From Okeania sp. SIO2C9 (GTDB lineage Bacteria > Cyanobacteriota > Cyanobacteriia > Cyanobacteriales > Microcoleaceae), in NCBI RefSeq assembly GCF_010672455.1, contig NZ_JAAHGO010000048.1:1-64000 (forward strand): 64,000 nt of DNA. The letters are read 5' to 3'. A model generated the notes under the pieces. It was not told where the DNA came from. It searched no databases and was given only the letters and a program-made list of their open reading frames with translations. Below are positions 19,457 through 31,271 of the stretch, in pieces. Positions within the stretch are counted from its first letter, which is position 1; each line of letters begins with the position of its first letter. The translations under genes were made by a program, and so were the position numbers.

Positions 19457-21607
19457 ATGGAAGAGATAGACAAATCCATATCCTTTGATGGACGGGATAT
19501 TAGACTAAAAGTTGGTTTATTTGCGCCTCAAGCTGGTGGTGCCGTGATGATAGAGTCAGGAGACACAGCAGTGTTAGTGACGGCCACCACCTCCAAAGGT
19601 AGAGAAGGAATAGATTTCCTACCTCTTTTGGTGGACTACGAAGAAAGACTCTACGCTGGTGGTAAAATTCCAGGTGGTTTTTTGCGTAGGGAAGGTCGCC
19701 CACCAGAAAAGGTTACACTTACTGGTCGTTTGATTGATAGGCCGCTACGCCCTTTATTTCCAAGCTGGTTGCGTAATGATATTCAAATTGTGGCCACAAC
19801 TTTGTCCATGGATGAAGAAGTGCCACCAGATGTCCTAGCTGTGACAGGTGCTTCTGTAGCAGTATTACTTGCTAAATTACCATTTTATGGCCCAATGGCG
19901 GCAGTACGGGTAGGTTTGGTAGGAGACGATTTTATTATTAATCCAACTTACCGTGAAGTCAAAAATGGCGATTTAGATTTGGTTGTCGCTGGGTCTCCCC
20001 AAGGGGTGATTATGGTAGAAGCAGGGGCTAATCAATTGCCAGAACAAGATATTATTGAAGCAATTGATTTTGGTTATGAGGCAGTTTGTGACCTTATTCA
20101 AGCTCAACGAGAAATTATTGCGGAAATGGGTATAGAACTGGTTGAGTCTGAAGCTCCGGAAGTAGACCCCACTTTAGAAGACTATATCAAAGACAAAGCA
20201 ACAGAGTCTATCAAACAGGTATTATCTGAATACGATCTGGATAAAAATCAGCGTGATGAAAAACTCGATGGCATCAAAGAGTCTATTGCAGAAGTGATCG
20301 CCGAACTACCTGAGGAAGAACCAGTAAAGGTATTCATTGAATCAGATAATATGGCATTAGGGAATGTCTTTAAGAGCGTCACCAAAAAACTGATGCGCAA
20401 ACAAATTATTGATGAAGGTATCAGGGTTGACGGTCGTAAATTGGATGAAGTACGTCCTGTTTCTTGTCGGGTAGGAGTTTTGCCACCACGAGTCCACGGT
20501 AGTTCTCTATTTAATCGAGGTTTGACTCAAGTAATGTCTGCTGTAACTCTGGGAACGCCTGGTGATGCTCAAGAATTAGCAGACGACTTACATCCCCAAG
20601 ACGAAAAACGTTATCTGCACCACTATAATTTCCCTCCTTTTTCTGTAGGAGAAACCAAACCATTACGATCGCCTGGTCGTCGTGAAATAGGTCACGGTGC
20701 TTTAGCTGAACGTGCATTGAACCCAGTCATACCAACAGGTGATATTTTTCCCTATGTTATTCGAGTGGTTTCAGAAGTGCTTTCTTCAAATGGTTCAACT
20801 TCTATGGGTTCCGTTTGTGCTTCGACCTTGGGTTTAATGGATGCTGGTGTTCCTATTACGAAACCGGTGAGTGGAGCAGCTATGGGTTTAATTCAAGAAG
20901 GTGATGAAGTTCGTATCCTCACAGATATTCAAGGTATAGAAGACTTCTTGGGTGATATGGACTTCAAAGTTGCTGGTACTGATAGCGGTATCACAGCTTT
21001 GCAGATGGATATGAAAATTACTGGTTTGCCTCTAACAGTAATTTCTGATGCAATTCATCAAGCTAAACCTGCACGGTTACATATTTTGGAGAAGATGCTT
21101 GGTACTATCGATCAAGCTCGTCCAGATATGTCACCTTATGCACCGCGACTGTTAACATTTAAGATTAGTCCAGACATGATTGGTTTAGTGATTGGACCTG
21201 GTGGTAAAACTATTAAGGGTATTACTGAAGAAACTGGTGTCAAAATTGATATTGATGATGATGGCACAGTGACTATTGCAGCGACTGATGGCGAAAAGGC
21301 TAAACAAGCTTGCAATATTATCCAAGGTATGACCAAGAAACTGAATGCTGGGGATGTTTATGTTGGTCGTGTGACTCGAATTATTCCTATTGGTGCTTTT
21401 GTGGAAGTGTTTCCAGGAAAGGAAGGAATGGTTCATATCTCTCAAATTGCTGATTATCGTGTTGGTAAAGTTGAAGATGAGTTAGCAGTTGGAGATGAAG
21501 TAATTGTTAAGGTACGAGAAATTGATGCTAAGGGTCGGGTGAATTTAACTCGTTTGAATATTCATCCTGATGAAGCTGCTGCTGCTCGTGCTAATGCAAT
21601 GTCTTAA
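19457..21607 (+). CDS. pnp: Polyribonucleotide nucleotidyltransferase (PNPase)
   Basis: 716 residues, full length for the family. ATG at 19457 is preceded by AGAAGGAAAA. Domains: RNase PH core 1 (about 10-145), alpha-helical domain (about 240-320), RNase PH core 2 (about 325-545, with [20 protein letters not shown] and [12 protein letters not shown]), KH (about 555-615, [10 protein letters not shown]) and S1 (about 620-690, [20 protein letters not shown]). It degrades RNA 3' to 5' using phosphate and can add tails in the reverse reaction. In cyanobacteria it is also the main polyadenylating enzyme. It stands alone, flanked by repeats on both sides. No frameshift or missing motif seen. Confidence 0.98.
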   Translation: MEEIDKSISFDGRDIRLKVGLFAPQAGGAVMIESGDTAVLVTATTSKGREGIDFLPLLVDYEERLYAGGKIPGGFLRREGRPPEKVTLTGRLIDRPLRPLFPSWLRNDIQIVATTLSMDEEVPPDVLAVTGASVAVLLAKLPFYGPMAAVRVGLVGDDFIINPTYREVKNGDLDLVVAGSPQGVIMVEAGANQLPEQDIIEAIDFGYEAVCDLIQAQREIIAEMGIELVESEAPEVDPTLEDYIKDKATESIKQVLSEYDLDKNQRDEKLDGIKESIAEVIAELPEEEPVKVFIESDNMALGNVFKSVTKKLMRKQIIDEGIRVDGRKLDEVRPVSCRVGVLPPRVHGSSLFNRGLTQVMSAVTLGTPGDAQELADDLHPQDEKRYLHHYNFPPFSVGETKPLRSPGRREIGHGALAERALNPVIPTGDIFPYVIRVVSEVLSSNGSTSMGSVCASTLGLMDAGVPITKPVSGAAMGLIQEGDEVRILTDIQGIEDFLGDMDFKVAGTDSGITALQMDMKITGLPLTVISDAIHQAKPARLHILEKMLGTIDQARPDMSPYAPRLLTFKISPDMIGLVIGPGGKTIKGITEETGVKIDIDDDGTVTIAATDGEKAKQACNIIQGMTKKLNAGDVYVGRVTRIIPIGAFVEVFPGKEGMVHISQIADYRVGKVEDELAVGDEVIVKVREIDAKGRVNLTRLNIHPDEAAAARANAMS

Positions 21608-23160
21608 ATAGGCGATCGGCACTCAGCAGTCAGCAGTAAATGTGTACGTTTGCGGAGCATTCCGGAACGGAAAGGGGATTTTAAACTCTCCTAAACTTTA
21701 ACTTTCCGGTTTATAGAAACCGGGGGTTTAAACCCAGAGGTATAAAAGCTGTTAACGCAGTTCCGACCTAGGAGACTAGCTGTTTGCGTTTGCGTTTGCA
21801 AAGCATTCCGTAAGAAAGTATTCCGTCAGGAAATGCTAAAAGCTAATAGCTAGTTAAGGATAGTTACAAGTCAAAAGTCAAACGTCAGAAATGGGTATTC
21901 AACAATTAATAATTAATAATTAATAATTAATAATTACCTATGCTTGAAAAGAAGAGGATTTACTCAAAATAAAAATCTTCTTGTTTCTCCTTTAAATTAA
22001 AGGCTTTAAACCTTAATTATTTGGTAATTATTCGGTAATTATTCTGTTGTTTTTGTGTCGATAGAAAATTTAATTTTTTCTGTGGAAATATCCCATTAAC
22101 TGGCACATTTTTGACTTGCTAAGTAGGTTGTTTAATAATTAATAATTAATAATTAATTATTACCTCTTCTTTAAAGGAGAAAAAAAATTTTTCCTACCGC
22201 GTCAATCCTTTTCTTTTAAAGGATAGGCTTTAAACTTTAACTATTTGGTAAAATTACAGCACTTTTGAGGAAGCGTGAGGTACAGTTTAATACTAATATC
22301 TATTCCCTATTCCCTAAACTTGTAAAACTTTGTACCTCATAAACTCCAAAATTGCTGTAAATAAAAAATGCTTAAAAGAGGGAACATAAAACATGGAATT
22401 TTGATTAAAAAATATTTCACTTTGCCTGAAGTATACGTCTTAAATTTTTATACTTATTTATAACCACTTACTTAAATTTCACAGTAATGTTTAGATTAAA
22501 AAATATTGGTTGATTATTTGACAAACATACCTATACAGTAAATTTCATATATAGAATCCCTAAGCGTATCTTCATAAATATTAAATTTTTTTAGCTAGGA
22601 GACAGGAGAAAGGAGACAGGAGGTAAGAGGGAAGAGGGAAGAAGGAAGAGGGAAGAGGGAAGATGTGGGGAGAAATAATACAAAAAATTCAACACTCCTT
22701 CAGATGATTTTTCTTCAAAATTGATGCGCGAAAAGACTTGACTAGCATAATTATATAGATATCAAATGGGTTCTATATAGCACTACGTCTTTTGGTATTT
22801 GACAATAAATTTTTTGTTTGTAGTTTTGCTTTAACCTTTGCAATACTTATATAATTGCTCAAGGTCAACTACCGAATAATTAATAATTAATAATTATTAA
22901 TTAAATAATTTAGGTTAAAACCCTCCTCTTTCCAGGGGAAAAAAGCGGTCGAGGGATGGCGAGGTCCCCTCGCCATATCCAATCGACCAAGACAGCGGTC
23001 GATCTTCGGAGCTTCCCCTAGGGTGGGATGGATTGGTTTCCTAACCATATCCAATCGATCAATAGAAGAAATAATATTTCCTTATATTCAATTCCGTAAC
23101 GGTTTTAACCAGAGATAATTATCCATTATCAATTATCCATTAATGAAGAGCCTGATTATA
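21608..23160. repeat. Repeat-only spacer between pnp and the histidine kinase
   Basis: No gene. It holds copies of the CTCTCCTT/TTATTCGGTAA repeat at about 21896-22032 and 22131-22249 and a long reversed copy at 22869-23145. A 107-bp element at 22254-22360 has TTACAGCA...TGCTGTAA ends. A GGAGACA/GGAAGAG heptamer array lies at 22596-22665. A lone ATCAAATGGGTTCTATA end is at 22764-22780. A GCGTTTGCGGAGCATTCCG-type unit sits at about 21643. Confidence 0.7.
22254..22360. repeat. Miniature element with TTACAGCA / TGCTGTAA ends
   Basis: 107 bp. Ends TTACAGCACTTTTGAGG and CTCCAAAATTGCTGTAA pair, and so do the inner GTGAGGTACA and TGTACCTCA. The interior is TATTCCCTATTCCCT, period 7. A second copy at 35838-36262 has been invaded by another element. 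Confidence 0.75.
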
Positions 23161-23180
23161 ACTTTTCTACTGAACATAAT

Positions 23181-23466
23181 ATTATTTGTAGCAAACATTT
23201 ATTAATTTGGTATAATACCATACATGAAAAAAGAATGTTACGAATAATCAGCACCATCGCGCATATTTTATCTGAAAGTCTATTTGACGAAGCGGTGCGA
23301 CCCCGCGACGACGCAAGTCGCACCTGGTAGCGCACCAAGAGAAAAATATAATTTACAACATCAAAAATGGTATTAAATCTATTCATTCTGACTCCTGACT
23401 CCTGACTCCTGACTTCTAATAAATACCCTAATTATTTGTAGCAAATATTTATCAATTTAGTATAAT
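23181..23466 (+). repeat. Duplicated TTTGTAGCAAA...GGTATAAT repeat flanking a 250-bp spacer
   Basis: ATTATTTGTAGCAAACATTT...TTGGTATAAT (about 23181-23216) recurs as ATTATTTGTAGCAAATATTT...TTAGTATAAT (about 23430-23466). The second copy ends in TATAAT (23461-23466) only three bases before the kinase ATG. Similar sequences occur at 13397, 43555, 43866 and 61332. If the TATAAT acted as a -10 box, transcription would start at or past the ATG. Confidence 0.6.
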
Positions 23467-23469
23467 ATC

Positions 23470-26400
23470 ATGGCAAAATTTAATCAACTATTTCGTCCCA
23501 GAATTAAAAAACAACTGCCATTACGTTTGGTTCTCACCTTACCAGTAGCATTACAAATATGCGCTTTTATTAGCATACTAGGATGGTTGTCATTAGTTCA
23601 TAGTCAAACAGCAGTTAATGAAATTGTTAATCAGCTCCAAAAAGAAATTAGCAGTCGGGTAGAAGAACGGACAAAAACTTACACAAAGATTCCATATTTA
23701 TTTATGAAAATTCATAGTTCTGCAGTAAAAACTGGCGAACTAGATTTAGAAGATTTTCCTAAATTTCAACGCTATTTATGGGAACAAGTACAACTATACG
23801 AATCAGTTCCTTTTATTTATTATGCAAATGAACAAGGAGAATTTATTGGGGTTGAAAAAAAAGAAGATGGTACAGGAATTCTCTGGATTTTAGACAAACC
23901 AAAAATCCCAAGATTAACATTTTACCACTTAGATAAAGAAGGCAAACAGGGAGATTTTATTGAGAGTAAAGAGTACGACCCTCGTACTCGCCCTTGGTAT
24001 CAATCAGTTATTAAAAATATTAGTAAAAAACAATCAGGTAGAATTGGTCAACCTATTTGGTCTCCCATTTATGCGGATATTAGGCGACCGATATTAGTTA
24101 CTAGCTTAATGGTTCCTATCTACACAAAAACAGAAAATATTCAAGGTATATTAGCAACAGATTTAAGCTTAGTTTCATTAAGTGGCTTTCTGCGCGATCT
24201 AGATGTTAATAAATCTGGTAAAGGGGAAGTTTTTATTGTTGATGATTCTGGCAAGCTATTTGCAACTTCAGGGGAAGAATTACCATTTAAAGTAACAGTT
24301 AATGGTCTCGAACGAATTTATGCAATAAATAGTAGAAATCCATTAATTAGAGAAACATCTCAATATTTACTAGATAATTTTGGTGATTTTTTGGCAATTA
24401 ATCAAGATAAAACTTTAAAAATTACTATAGAGGAAGAAAAACATTTTGTTGAGGTAAATCACATCAAGACTCAAGGTGATTGGGAATTACTGATTTTGGT
24501 AGTACAGCCAGAATCAGACTTTTTAGAAGAAATTAATCAGAACACTCAGCGCACAATTAGATTATTGATTTTAGCATTAGTTGCTGCTGTAGTTCTCGGT
24601 TATTTTACTACTCGTTCGATTACACAACCAATTCAAAATTTGAGCAAAGTTTCTCAAGAAATTGCTAATGGTAAATTAGACCAACATCTGAATATTTTTT
24701 GGATTAAGGAACTGGCAATTTTAGCTCAATCTTTTAATCAAATGATCGAGCAACTAAGGGAGTCATTTACTGCTTTAAAACATACAAATGAAGAACTAGA
24801 GCAGCGGGTTGAGGAAAGGACTAAAGAGCTACGAATATCAGAAGAAAAATTCTCTACAGCTTTTCGCAGTACTCATCATGCAATTACTATTAAACGTCTT
24901 GAAGACCAAAGATATATTGAAGTTAATGAAAGTTTCTTGAAATTGACAAATTACACTCTAGAAGAAGTGATTAATTCTACAGTAGACGATCTGAATCTTT
25001 TGCCAAATTGTTCAGAACGTAATTTATTAAATCTCTTAGAAAAAAAAGGAATAATTCGGAATTATAAACTTGATATCAAAACTAAAGATGGTGTAATAAA
25101 AACAGTTTTATTATCAGCAGAAGTAATAGAAATTGATGGTGAAAAATATATACTGACTGTAAACAATGATATTACAGAAACTAGACTAGCTCAACAAGAA
25201 TTGAGAAAAGAAAGAAGATTATTGCGAGTTTTAATTGATTCAATTCCAGATATCATATTTTATATGGATGAGAATGGAACTTATCTAGCTTGTAATAAAG
25301 CTTTTGAGGAATATTTAGGAAAAAGTAGAGAAGAAATTATTGGAAAAACAGATTTAAATTTGTTCTCTCCAGATTTTATTGAAACTACTCGTTTTTACTG
25401 TGCAAAAATACTAACTTCACCTGAAACTCATCAATATGAAGAAGTTTTAAAATATCCAGATGGGTCACTTTATGCAGTTGATACTTTGATTAGTCCTCTA
25501 TTAAATGAAGAAGGAAAACTAATCGGAATTATCGGAGTTAGTCGTGATATTTCTCAACGAAAAGAAGGGGAAGAAGAACTAAAACAAGCAAAAGAATTAG
25601 CCGAGCAAGCGACTAAAGCAAAATCTCAATTCCTAGCAACAATGAGTCACGAAGTTAGAACTCCTATGAATGGAGTTTTAGGCATGACGCAACTATTAGC
25701 ATCAACAGAACTTACTCCCGAACAACAAAAATATGTCACAACTATAGATATTAGTGGGAATACATTATTAACTGTAATTAACGATATTCTTGATTTCTCA
25801 AAAATTGAATCTGGTAAATTAGACATAGAAAATCGACCTCTAGATATTCGCGCCTGTATTGAAAATGTTTATGATGTTTTGGCAATAAAAGTTGAGGAAA
25901 AAAATATTGATTTATTATATTTAGTAGACCCAAATGTTCCTGCTTATATTCTTGGTGATGAAACTAGAATTAATCAGATTTTAATGAATCTTGTTAACAA
26001 CGGAATTAAATTTACAGAATCAGGAGAAGTTTATATTCGAGTTTCACAAGAAAAAATCAATGATAATAGCATCAATACTAATAATAAAAATATCAGGCTA
26101 GATATTTCTGTAAGTGATACAGGAATTGGTATGAATGAAGAACAAATTAGTCGTTTATTTAAACCTTTTTCTCAAGGAGATTCTTCCACGACTCGTAGAT
26201 ATGGAGGTACAGGTTTAGGGTTGGCTATATCCAGTCGCTTAGTCAAATTAATGGGAGGAAATTTTTATGTTGAAAGTGAAGTTGGCAAAGGTAGTAAATT
26301 TTCATTTAATATCCAAACTAAAGCAGCTCCAGCACAACCCAAACGATATCTAAATAAACAAACTCCAGAAATTAAAAATAAGCGAGTATTATTGGTAGAT

Positions 26401-27546
26401 GATAATCAAACTAATCTGGAAATTTTAATCTGGCAATGTCAACAATGGGAAATGTTACCTTTTGCTACAGATAATGGTAAAGAAGCAATTTCATGGATAG
26501 AAAGAGGAGACTTATTCGATCTAGCAATTCTCGATATGGCAATGCCAGAAATGGATGGTTTGACCCTAGGTTTTGAATTGCGAAAATTGAAATCTCAAGA
26601 TGAATTACCACTAATTTTACTAACTTCTCTAGGAAAGTATAATGAAGATGTTGATTTGATAAATCAAGTTTTTTCCGCCCATATTTCTAAACCCGTTAAA
26701 CAGTCTACTTTGTTGAAAACTATAGTTGATATTTTTGCTACTGTGAAACATACATATCACAAACAACCAGCAAAACAAGTGCAAATTAACCAGAAATTAG
26801 CAGAATATTTGCCTTTAAAAATATTGCTGGCAGAAGATAATGTAATTAATCAAGAATTTGCTATAGCAATATTAGAAAAAATGGGCTACGAAATTGATGT
26901 AGTAAATAATGGTATAGATGCGGTCGCAGCTTGTAAAAACCAAAATTATGACATTATATTTATGGATGTACAAATGCCAGAAATGGATGGTTTAGAAGCT
27001 ACTCGCGAAATTATTAAGCAGTTACCATCAGAAACGCGACCGAAAATTATTGCCATGACTGCTAATGCGATGGAAGATGATCGGGATGAATGTTTGCAAG
27101 CAGGAATGGATGACTATGTTAGCAAACCGGTAAAAATTAAACTTATGCAACAAATACTAGAAAAATGGGGAACAAAAGACACTAATACTAACGATACTAC
27201 TTCCAGCAGTCAAATACTTGATAGAACTGCAATGATCATATCTATGGCAGAAACTAAACCTGATTTAGTCAAGAAAATGACACACCTATATTTAGACCGG
27301 GAAGGTCCCCGACGTCTTACAGAAATTAAACAAGCGATCGCCGAAGAGAATGCTCAAGGTTTGAAACATTCTGCTCATACTCTCAAAGGTGGTAGTTCTA
27401 CTTTAGGAGTTGTAGGTGTAGTAGAGATTTGCCGACAGTTGGAAACTAGAGCCAAAAATCAAGATTTTGCAGATATCGAGCATTTAGTGCAGCTATTGGA
27501 AGAACGTTATGAAGAAGCTAGGAAGGAGTTAATTAAGTTTCTATAA
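23470..27546 (+). CDS. Hybrid sensor histidine kinase (dCache-HAMP-PAS-PAS-HisKA-HATPase-REC-REC-HPt)
   Basis: 1358 residues. A membrane helix (about 25-45) is followed by an extracytoplasmic dCache-like sensor (about 50-345; DPRTRPWYQ typical of Cache). A second helix (about 363-382) leads to HAMP (about 383-435), a coiled coil (LEQRVEERTKEL) and two PAS domains (about 455-575 and 580-700). HisKA has the phospho-acceptor His in ATMSHEVRTPMNGVLG (about 725). HATPase has NGIKFTESG, DTGIGM and GGTGLGLAIS. Two receiver domains (Asp in LAILDMAMPEMDG and DIIFMDVQMPEMDG) and an HPt domain (His in HTLKGGSSTLG) complete it. It carries a full internal phosphorelay and must pass its signal to an unlinked regulator. 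No partner gene is adjacent. The start lies directly after a repeat. Confidence 0.95.
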   Translation: MAKFNQLFRPRIKKQLPLRLVLTLPVALQICAFISILGWLSLVHSQTAVNEIVNQLQKEISSRVEERTKTYTKIPYLFMKIHSSAVKTGELDLEDFPKFQRYLWEQVQLYESVPFIYYANEQGEFIGVEKKEDGTGILWILDKPKIPRLTFYHLDKEGKQGDFIESKEYDPRTRPWYQSVIKNISKKQSGRIGQPIWSPIYADIRRPILVTSLMVPIYTKTENIQGILATDLSLVSLSGFLRDLDVNKSGKGEVFIVDDSGKLFATSGEELPFKVTVNGLERIYAINSRNPLIRETSQYLLDNFGDFLAINQDKTLKITIEEEKHFVEVNHIKTQGDWELLILVVQPESDFLEEINQNTQRTIRLLILALVAAVVLGYFTTRSITQPIQNLSKVSQEIANGKLDQHLNIFWIKELAILAQSFNQMIEQLRESFTALKHTNEELEQRVEERTKELRISEEKFSTAFRSTHHAITIKRLEDQRYIEVNESFLKLTNYTLEEVINSTVDDLNLLPNCSERNLLNLLEKKGIIRNYKLDIKTKDGVIKTVLLSAEVIEIDGEKYILTVNNDITETRLAQQELRKERRLLRVLIDSIPDIIFYMDENGTYLACNKAFEEYLGKSREEIIGKTDLNLFSPDFIETTRFYCAKILTSPETHQYEEVLKYPDGSLYAVDTLISPLLNEEGKLIGIIGVSRDISQRKEGEEELKQAKELAEQATKAKSQFLATMSHEVRTPMNGVLGMTQLLASTELTPEQQKYVTTIDISGNTLLTVINDILDFSKIESGKLDIENRPLDIRACIENVYDVLAIKVEEKNIDLLYLVDPNVPAYILGDETRINQILMNLVNNGIKFTESGEVYIRVSQEKINDNSINTNNKNIRLDISVSDTGIGMNEEQISRLFKPFSQGDSSTTRRYGGTGLGLAISSRLVKLMGGNFYVESEVGKGSKFSFNIQTKAAPAQPKRYLNKQTPEIKNKRVLLVDDNQTNLEILIWQCQQWEMLPFATDNGKEAISWIERGDLFDLAILDMAMPEMDGLTLGFELRKLKSQDELPLILLTSLGKYNEDVDLINQVFSAHISKPVKQSTLLKTIVDIFATVKHTYHKQPAKQVQINQKLAEYLPLKILLAEDNVINQEFAIAILEKMGYEIDVVNNGIDAVAACKNQNYDIIFMDVQMPEMDGLEATREIIKQLPSETRPKIIAMTANAMEDDRDECLQAGMDDYVSKPVKIKLMQQILEKWGTKDTNTNDTTSSSQILDRTAMIISMAETKPDLVKKMTHLYLDREGPRRLTEIKQAIAEENAQGLKHSAHTLKGGSSTLGVVGVVEICRQLETRAKNQDFADIEHLVQLLEERYEEARKELIKFL

Positions 27547-28224
27547 TTCTATAAGAAGGAAGAGGGAAGAGGGAAGAGGGAAGAGGGAAGAGGGAAAAAA
27601 ACGGTAGTGTGTCAAGGAAGTGTGGGAAGTGTCGGGAGGGTGGGAAGTGTCGGGAGGAGAGGGTAGGGAGACACAGAAAATAGGAGGAATAATTGTACCT
27701 GTATCTTTTTGTGCAACTCTTGCCTTTCATCCTAACTTTTTGGTCGCTCAAGCTTAAAAATTTGCACTTTTTTCGCTCCCTTTAATGCTAAAACCTCTAT
27801 ATATCAGTACTTTGAGATTATATTGGCCAGCCATACTTATCTCATGTCCGGTAGCATCGGTATTGTATAGCAAAGGTCATTTCAGTTATCAGTTATCAGT
27901 TATCAGTTATCAGTACCTCTTGCTTTAGCTAGAGGCTTGAAATCTGAAATATTCTCTTTTTTTATCCCCTTAAAAGGGGAGGCGCATACCCAGAATTTTT
28001 CGGTAAGGAAGGGGGAAGAGGGAAGAGGGAATGATATAAAATCCGGTTGAATACTTATCTTATGTTTGGGGGTGGGAAGTGTGGGGAGGGTGGGGAGTGT
28101 GGGGAGAAGGGGAGGTCGAGAGATTGAAGGCTCCGAAAGTGTGGATAGAATTATAAACATATACTGTATAACCGGATTCTATATGAAGAGGGAAGAAAGC
28201 TATTGAGCAAGAAAAAAATCTAAA
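27547..28224. repeat. Heptamer-rich spacer after the kinase
   Basis: GGAAGAG array (27553-27598), a GGGAAGTGTCGGGAGG-type array (about 27615-27660), a CAGTTAT array (27884-27915), a CTCCCCTTTTAAGG-type half repeat (about 27960-28010, near-identical to 43721-43772) and another GGGAAGTGT-type array (28070-28110). ORFs across it are repeat-derived. Confidence 0.65.
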
Positions 28225-28467
28225 TTTCCTATAGATATTCACCCTTGGGTTTACACAAACGATTGCGTTCGGACATGATATTACTTATCCCACACTTTGC
28301 GCTCTGCACAATCAAAAAAAACTTAAATTTCCTATAGATATTCACCTTTGGGTTTACACAAACGATAAAGTGCAGAGATGATATAGCGCTAGGGATTAAG
28401 GTGTTTGACATGAATAGAAGCAGCAAACCCTTTTGTATTCCTCTGTTGCCTTGCGCGTAGCGCTATA
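28225..28467. repeat. 103-bp-spaced direct repeat and a TATAGCGCT miniature element
   Basis: TTTCCTATAGATATTCACC (from about 28225) followed by TTGGGTTTACACAAACGAT recurs from about 28328. From 28381 to 28467 a palindromic-ended unit (ATATAGCGCTA / TAGCGCTATAT) contains only spacer sequence and resembles the element at 52667-52796. Confidence 0.6.
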
Positions 28468-28492
28468 TTAGTCCTGCTCGTGTAATGCTAAA

Positions 28493-28755
<263 letters not shown>

Positions 28756-28943
28756 AATAGGAACAAGCAATACCTAGTGAGGACATTCTGTCCTACCCAT
28801 CCTCGTCCTGTCTGCGAAGGAGCAAGATGCTCCCACTACTGTGTCTGGTAACAAAAATAATTACAATGCACCACCACTGAAAATTTTTAATCTTATATCA
28901 TGTCTCATTCAATAATTGTAATAAACAATCTTTACCCAACCTG

Positions 28944-28971
28944 GTAGAGACGTTGCATGCAACGTCCCTAC
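28944..28971. repeat. 28-bp palindromic repeat unit
   Basis: GTAGAGACGTTGCATG...CGTCCCTAC, a near-perfect palindrome. Relatives with the same outer arms are at 43585, 52569 and 58539; variants with other centres are at 18878, 35682, 55182 and 58609. Confidence 0.7.
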
Positions 28972-29367
28972 ATTGCGGTTAATTAATGTTACTTGATATT
29001 AGCAATATAAAGTGCTGTGGTATATTTATACAGGTAAAATTTGTCAGGCAAAAAATTAAGCAAACTAAGTATCACTTGGCTGATTTTTTTCATGTCAATC
29101 AATATTGAAAAGTATTATTGTAAGCATTTCCTGCGGAATCCGCTCGCATTCAGCTATTAGCGGTCAGCTATTCGGTGCGGAATGCGCTCGCATTCAGCTT
29201 TTTAATGAATGAAGCAAGCATTTGCTTAACTTCTACAACATTTTTCAACAAAGAATTGAAGCAAAAAAACAGCAAGCTTAAATTGTCTACTAAAGGTAAT
29301 AAAGCTGTTTGCGCAGCATTCCGTAGGAAATGCTTACGTATGATTTTCTCTAAATACTCAAAACCTT

Positions 29368-31044
29368 ATGTCTTCTAATTCCCCAAAAAAATTAATTTTA
29401 ATTACAGCACTTCTCTCATTAATTTCATTAAGCGCTGCTCAATACTTACCTCAAATTAGTAATAACTTTATCCCCAGATTTTGGCAGAAATTAACAACAA
29501 CAAAGACCAGCAATAATTCACTAGCTATTGCAAATCCTGCCCCCTTACTATCTAAACCACCAAAACCTCCACTACCAATATATAAAAACTTCGACATCGT
29601 AATTTATGGAGATGAACTTCAAGGAATATGTGCTGCTATCTGGGCTAAAAAAACATTAGGAAATACAGGTAAAGTTGTACTAATGCGTTCCAATTCTGAA
29701 AATGCACCTCTAGGTGGCTTACTAACACGAAGTGGATTAGCTTATTTAGACTATGATAAAACACCAGATTGGCAAAATCGACCATATTCTCAGTGCTTTC
29801 TTAACTTTTTGAAAAAAGCAAAAGTTGTCGAAGCTTGTGTTGAACCAGACAAGGCGACAAAAGCAATGAAAGAAATGTTAGAAGAGGCGGGAATTGTAGT
29901 TATTTCTCATGCTTCAATTACACCTTATGTCGAAAATAAAAAAATTAAATTTGTACAGATAAACAACACCAATATTAGAGTCAAAGCTGCTGCATTTATA
30001 GACACCACTCAAGATGCAGAATTAGCAAGAAAAGCTGGTGTATCTTACTCTTTAGGATTTGCATCACAAAACCCAAAACTACGGGATGAAACTATCGCAA
30101 CTTCTATTGTTCCTACAGTGACTGGTTTAAGTATTTACGAATTCAAAAATATAGAAGCTAAAATACTGTATAACCGTCAAAAAATGGCAAAAATTAAGAC
30201 AAAAATTCAAGCAGACCAAGCACCAACAAATGCTGAATTTACCCTGGCAAAATTTAGATTGCCAATAATTAAAACATATAAAGATGGCTATATTAACAGA
30301 AGTATTGCTTTAGCTGGGGCTTATCATATTCATAGAAAACACTCATTTAATCTAGATTTATCATCAGTATTTTTATTTGATAAGCTGAATATTTGTCGTG
30401 TTGGTCAACGGGAATTATCTTTGAATGGATTTTTGTTTAAATATAACAGTCAAAAAGTTAGGAAAATAGAACATAATAACTTTAAACCAACTCAAGAAAT
30501 GATTACAGAAATGCAGGAACTTGAGGGTTGGTTGAGAAAAATGTCAGGGAAAGATGTCAAGGTAATTTTACCTTCTGAAGTTTATATTAGACATAGTTTA
30601 AATATTACGGATGTTATCGATCCATTGACAGGAAAAGAAATTCTTCAAGGAGGCACTTCAGCAGAAAATTCTATTGGTACTTTTTCTTATGAATTTGATT
30701 TTAGGGGTGGTGTTAAAGGCTTAGGTATCAACTATTTGCCTCTACCGAGATATAACTTTGGAATTGAAAGTGCTTTAGCTAAAAATGTGAATAATTTAGC
30801 AGTCGTCGGACGCTCATCTGGATATATAGGAATTGCCGTAGCAGTAGCAAGAATTCAAACTATGAGTATTTATCAAGGACAAGCAATAGGAGTAGCAGCA
30901 GCTATGGCAAATCAAAAAGGTATACCTTTGAATCAAATTACCTCTGCTGAAGTTCGGGAAAAATTAGAAAAATTAACTGGTAAACAGACAAAATTAAGAG
31001 GTGAAAACCGAATAGGAGACAGAGATTATAGTCATGTAAAATAA
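29368..31044 (+). CDS. FAD-dependent oxidoreductase, exported or membrane-anchored
   Basis: 558 residues with an N-terminal hydrophobic segment (ILITALLSLISLSAA, about 10-25), so likely exported or anchored. From residue 75 comes a Rossmann FAD-binding start, FDIVIYGDELQGICAAIWAK, where the usual Gly-rich loop is degenerate. GGLLTRSGLAYLD and the second strand motif (AAFIDTTQDAELARKAGV) follow, and the C-terminal AVVGRSSGYIGIAVAVARIQ closes the FAD_oxidored fold. Substrate unknown. No operon partner. No clear ribosome site upstream of 29368; the preceding bases are GCATTCCGTAGGAAATGC-type repeats. The call to the FAD_oxidored superfamily is secure, the specific reaction is not. Confidence 0.8.
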   Translation: MSSNSPKKLILITALLSLISLSAAQYLPQISNNFIPRFWQKLTTTKTSNNSLAIANPAPLLSKPPKPPLPIYKNFDIVIYGDELQGICAAIWAKKTLGNTGKVVLMRSNSENAPLGGLLTRSGLAYLDYDKTPDWQNRPYSQCFLNFLKKAKVVEACVEPDKATKAMKEMLEEAGIVVISHASITPYVENKKIKFVQINNTNIRVKAAAFIDTTQDAELARKAGVSYSLGFASQNPKLRDETIATSIVPTVTGLSIYEFKNIEAKILYNRQKMAKIKTKIQADQAPTNAEFTLAKFRLPIIKTYKDGYINRSIALAGAYHIHRKHSFNLDLSSVFLFDKLNICRVGQRELSLNGFLFKYNSQKVRKIEHNNFKPTQEMITEMQELEGWLRKMSGKDVKVILPSEVYIRHSLNITDVIDPLTGKEILQGGTSAENSIGTFSYEFDFRGGVKGLGINYLPLPRYNFGIESALAKNVNNLAVVGRSSGYIGIAVAVARIQTMSIYQGQAIGVAAAMANQKGIPLNQITSAEVREKLEKLTGKQTKLRGENRIGDRDYSHVK

Positions 31045-31271
31045 TCTAAAGGGAAAAGGGAAAAGGGTATAGGGAGTAGGGAGTAATATATCTTATAGAG
31101 AATTTCATCTCAGTCAGATACAGTACTAGCGGGCAAGATACTCGCACTACAGAGATTTCAACATTAATATTTGTACCTCATATACGACCGAATCTCTTTT
31201 CATTAATTGATAATGGATAATGGCTTTGTTGCACAAAAGACGATCTGGTAAGCTATTTTTTTGCTAGTCCC

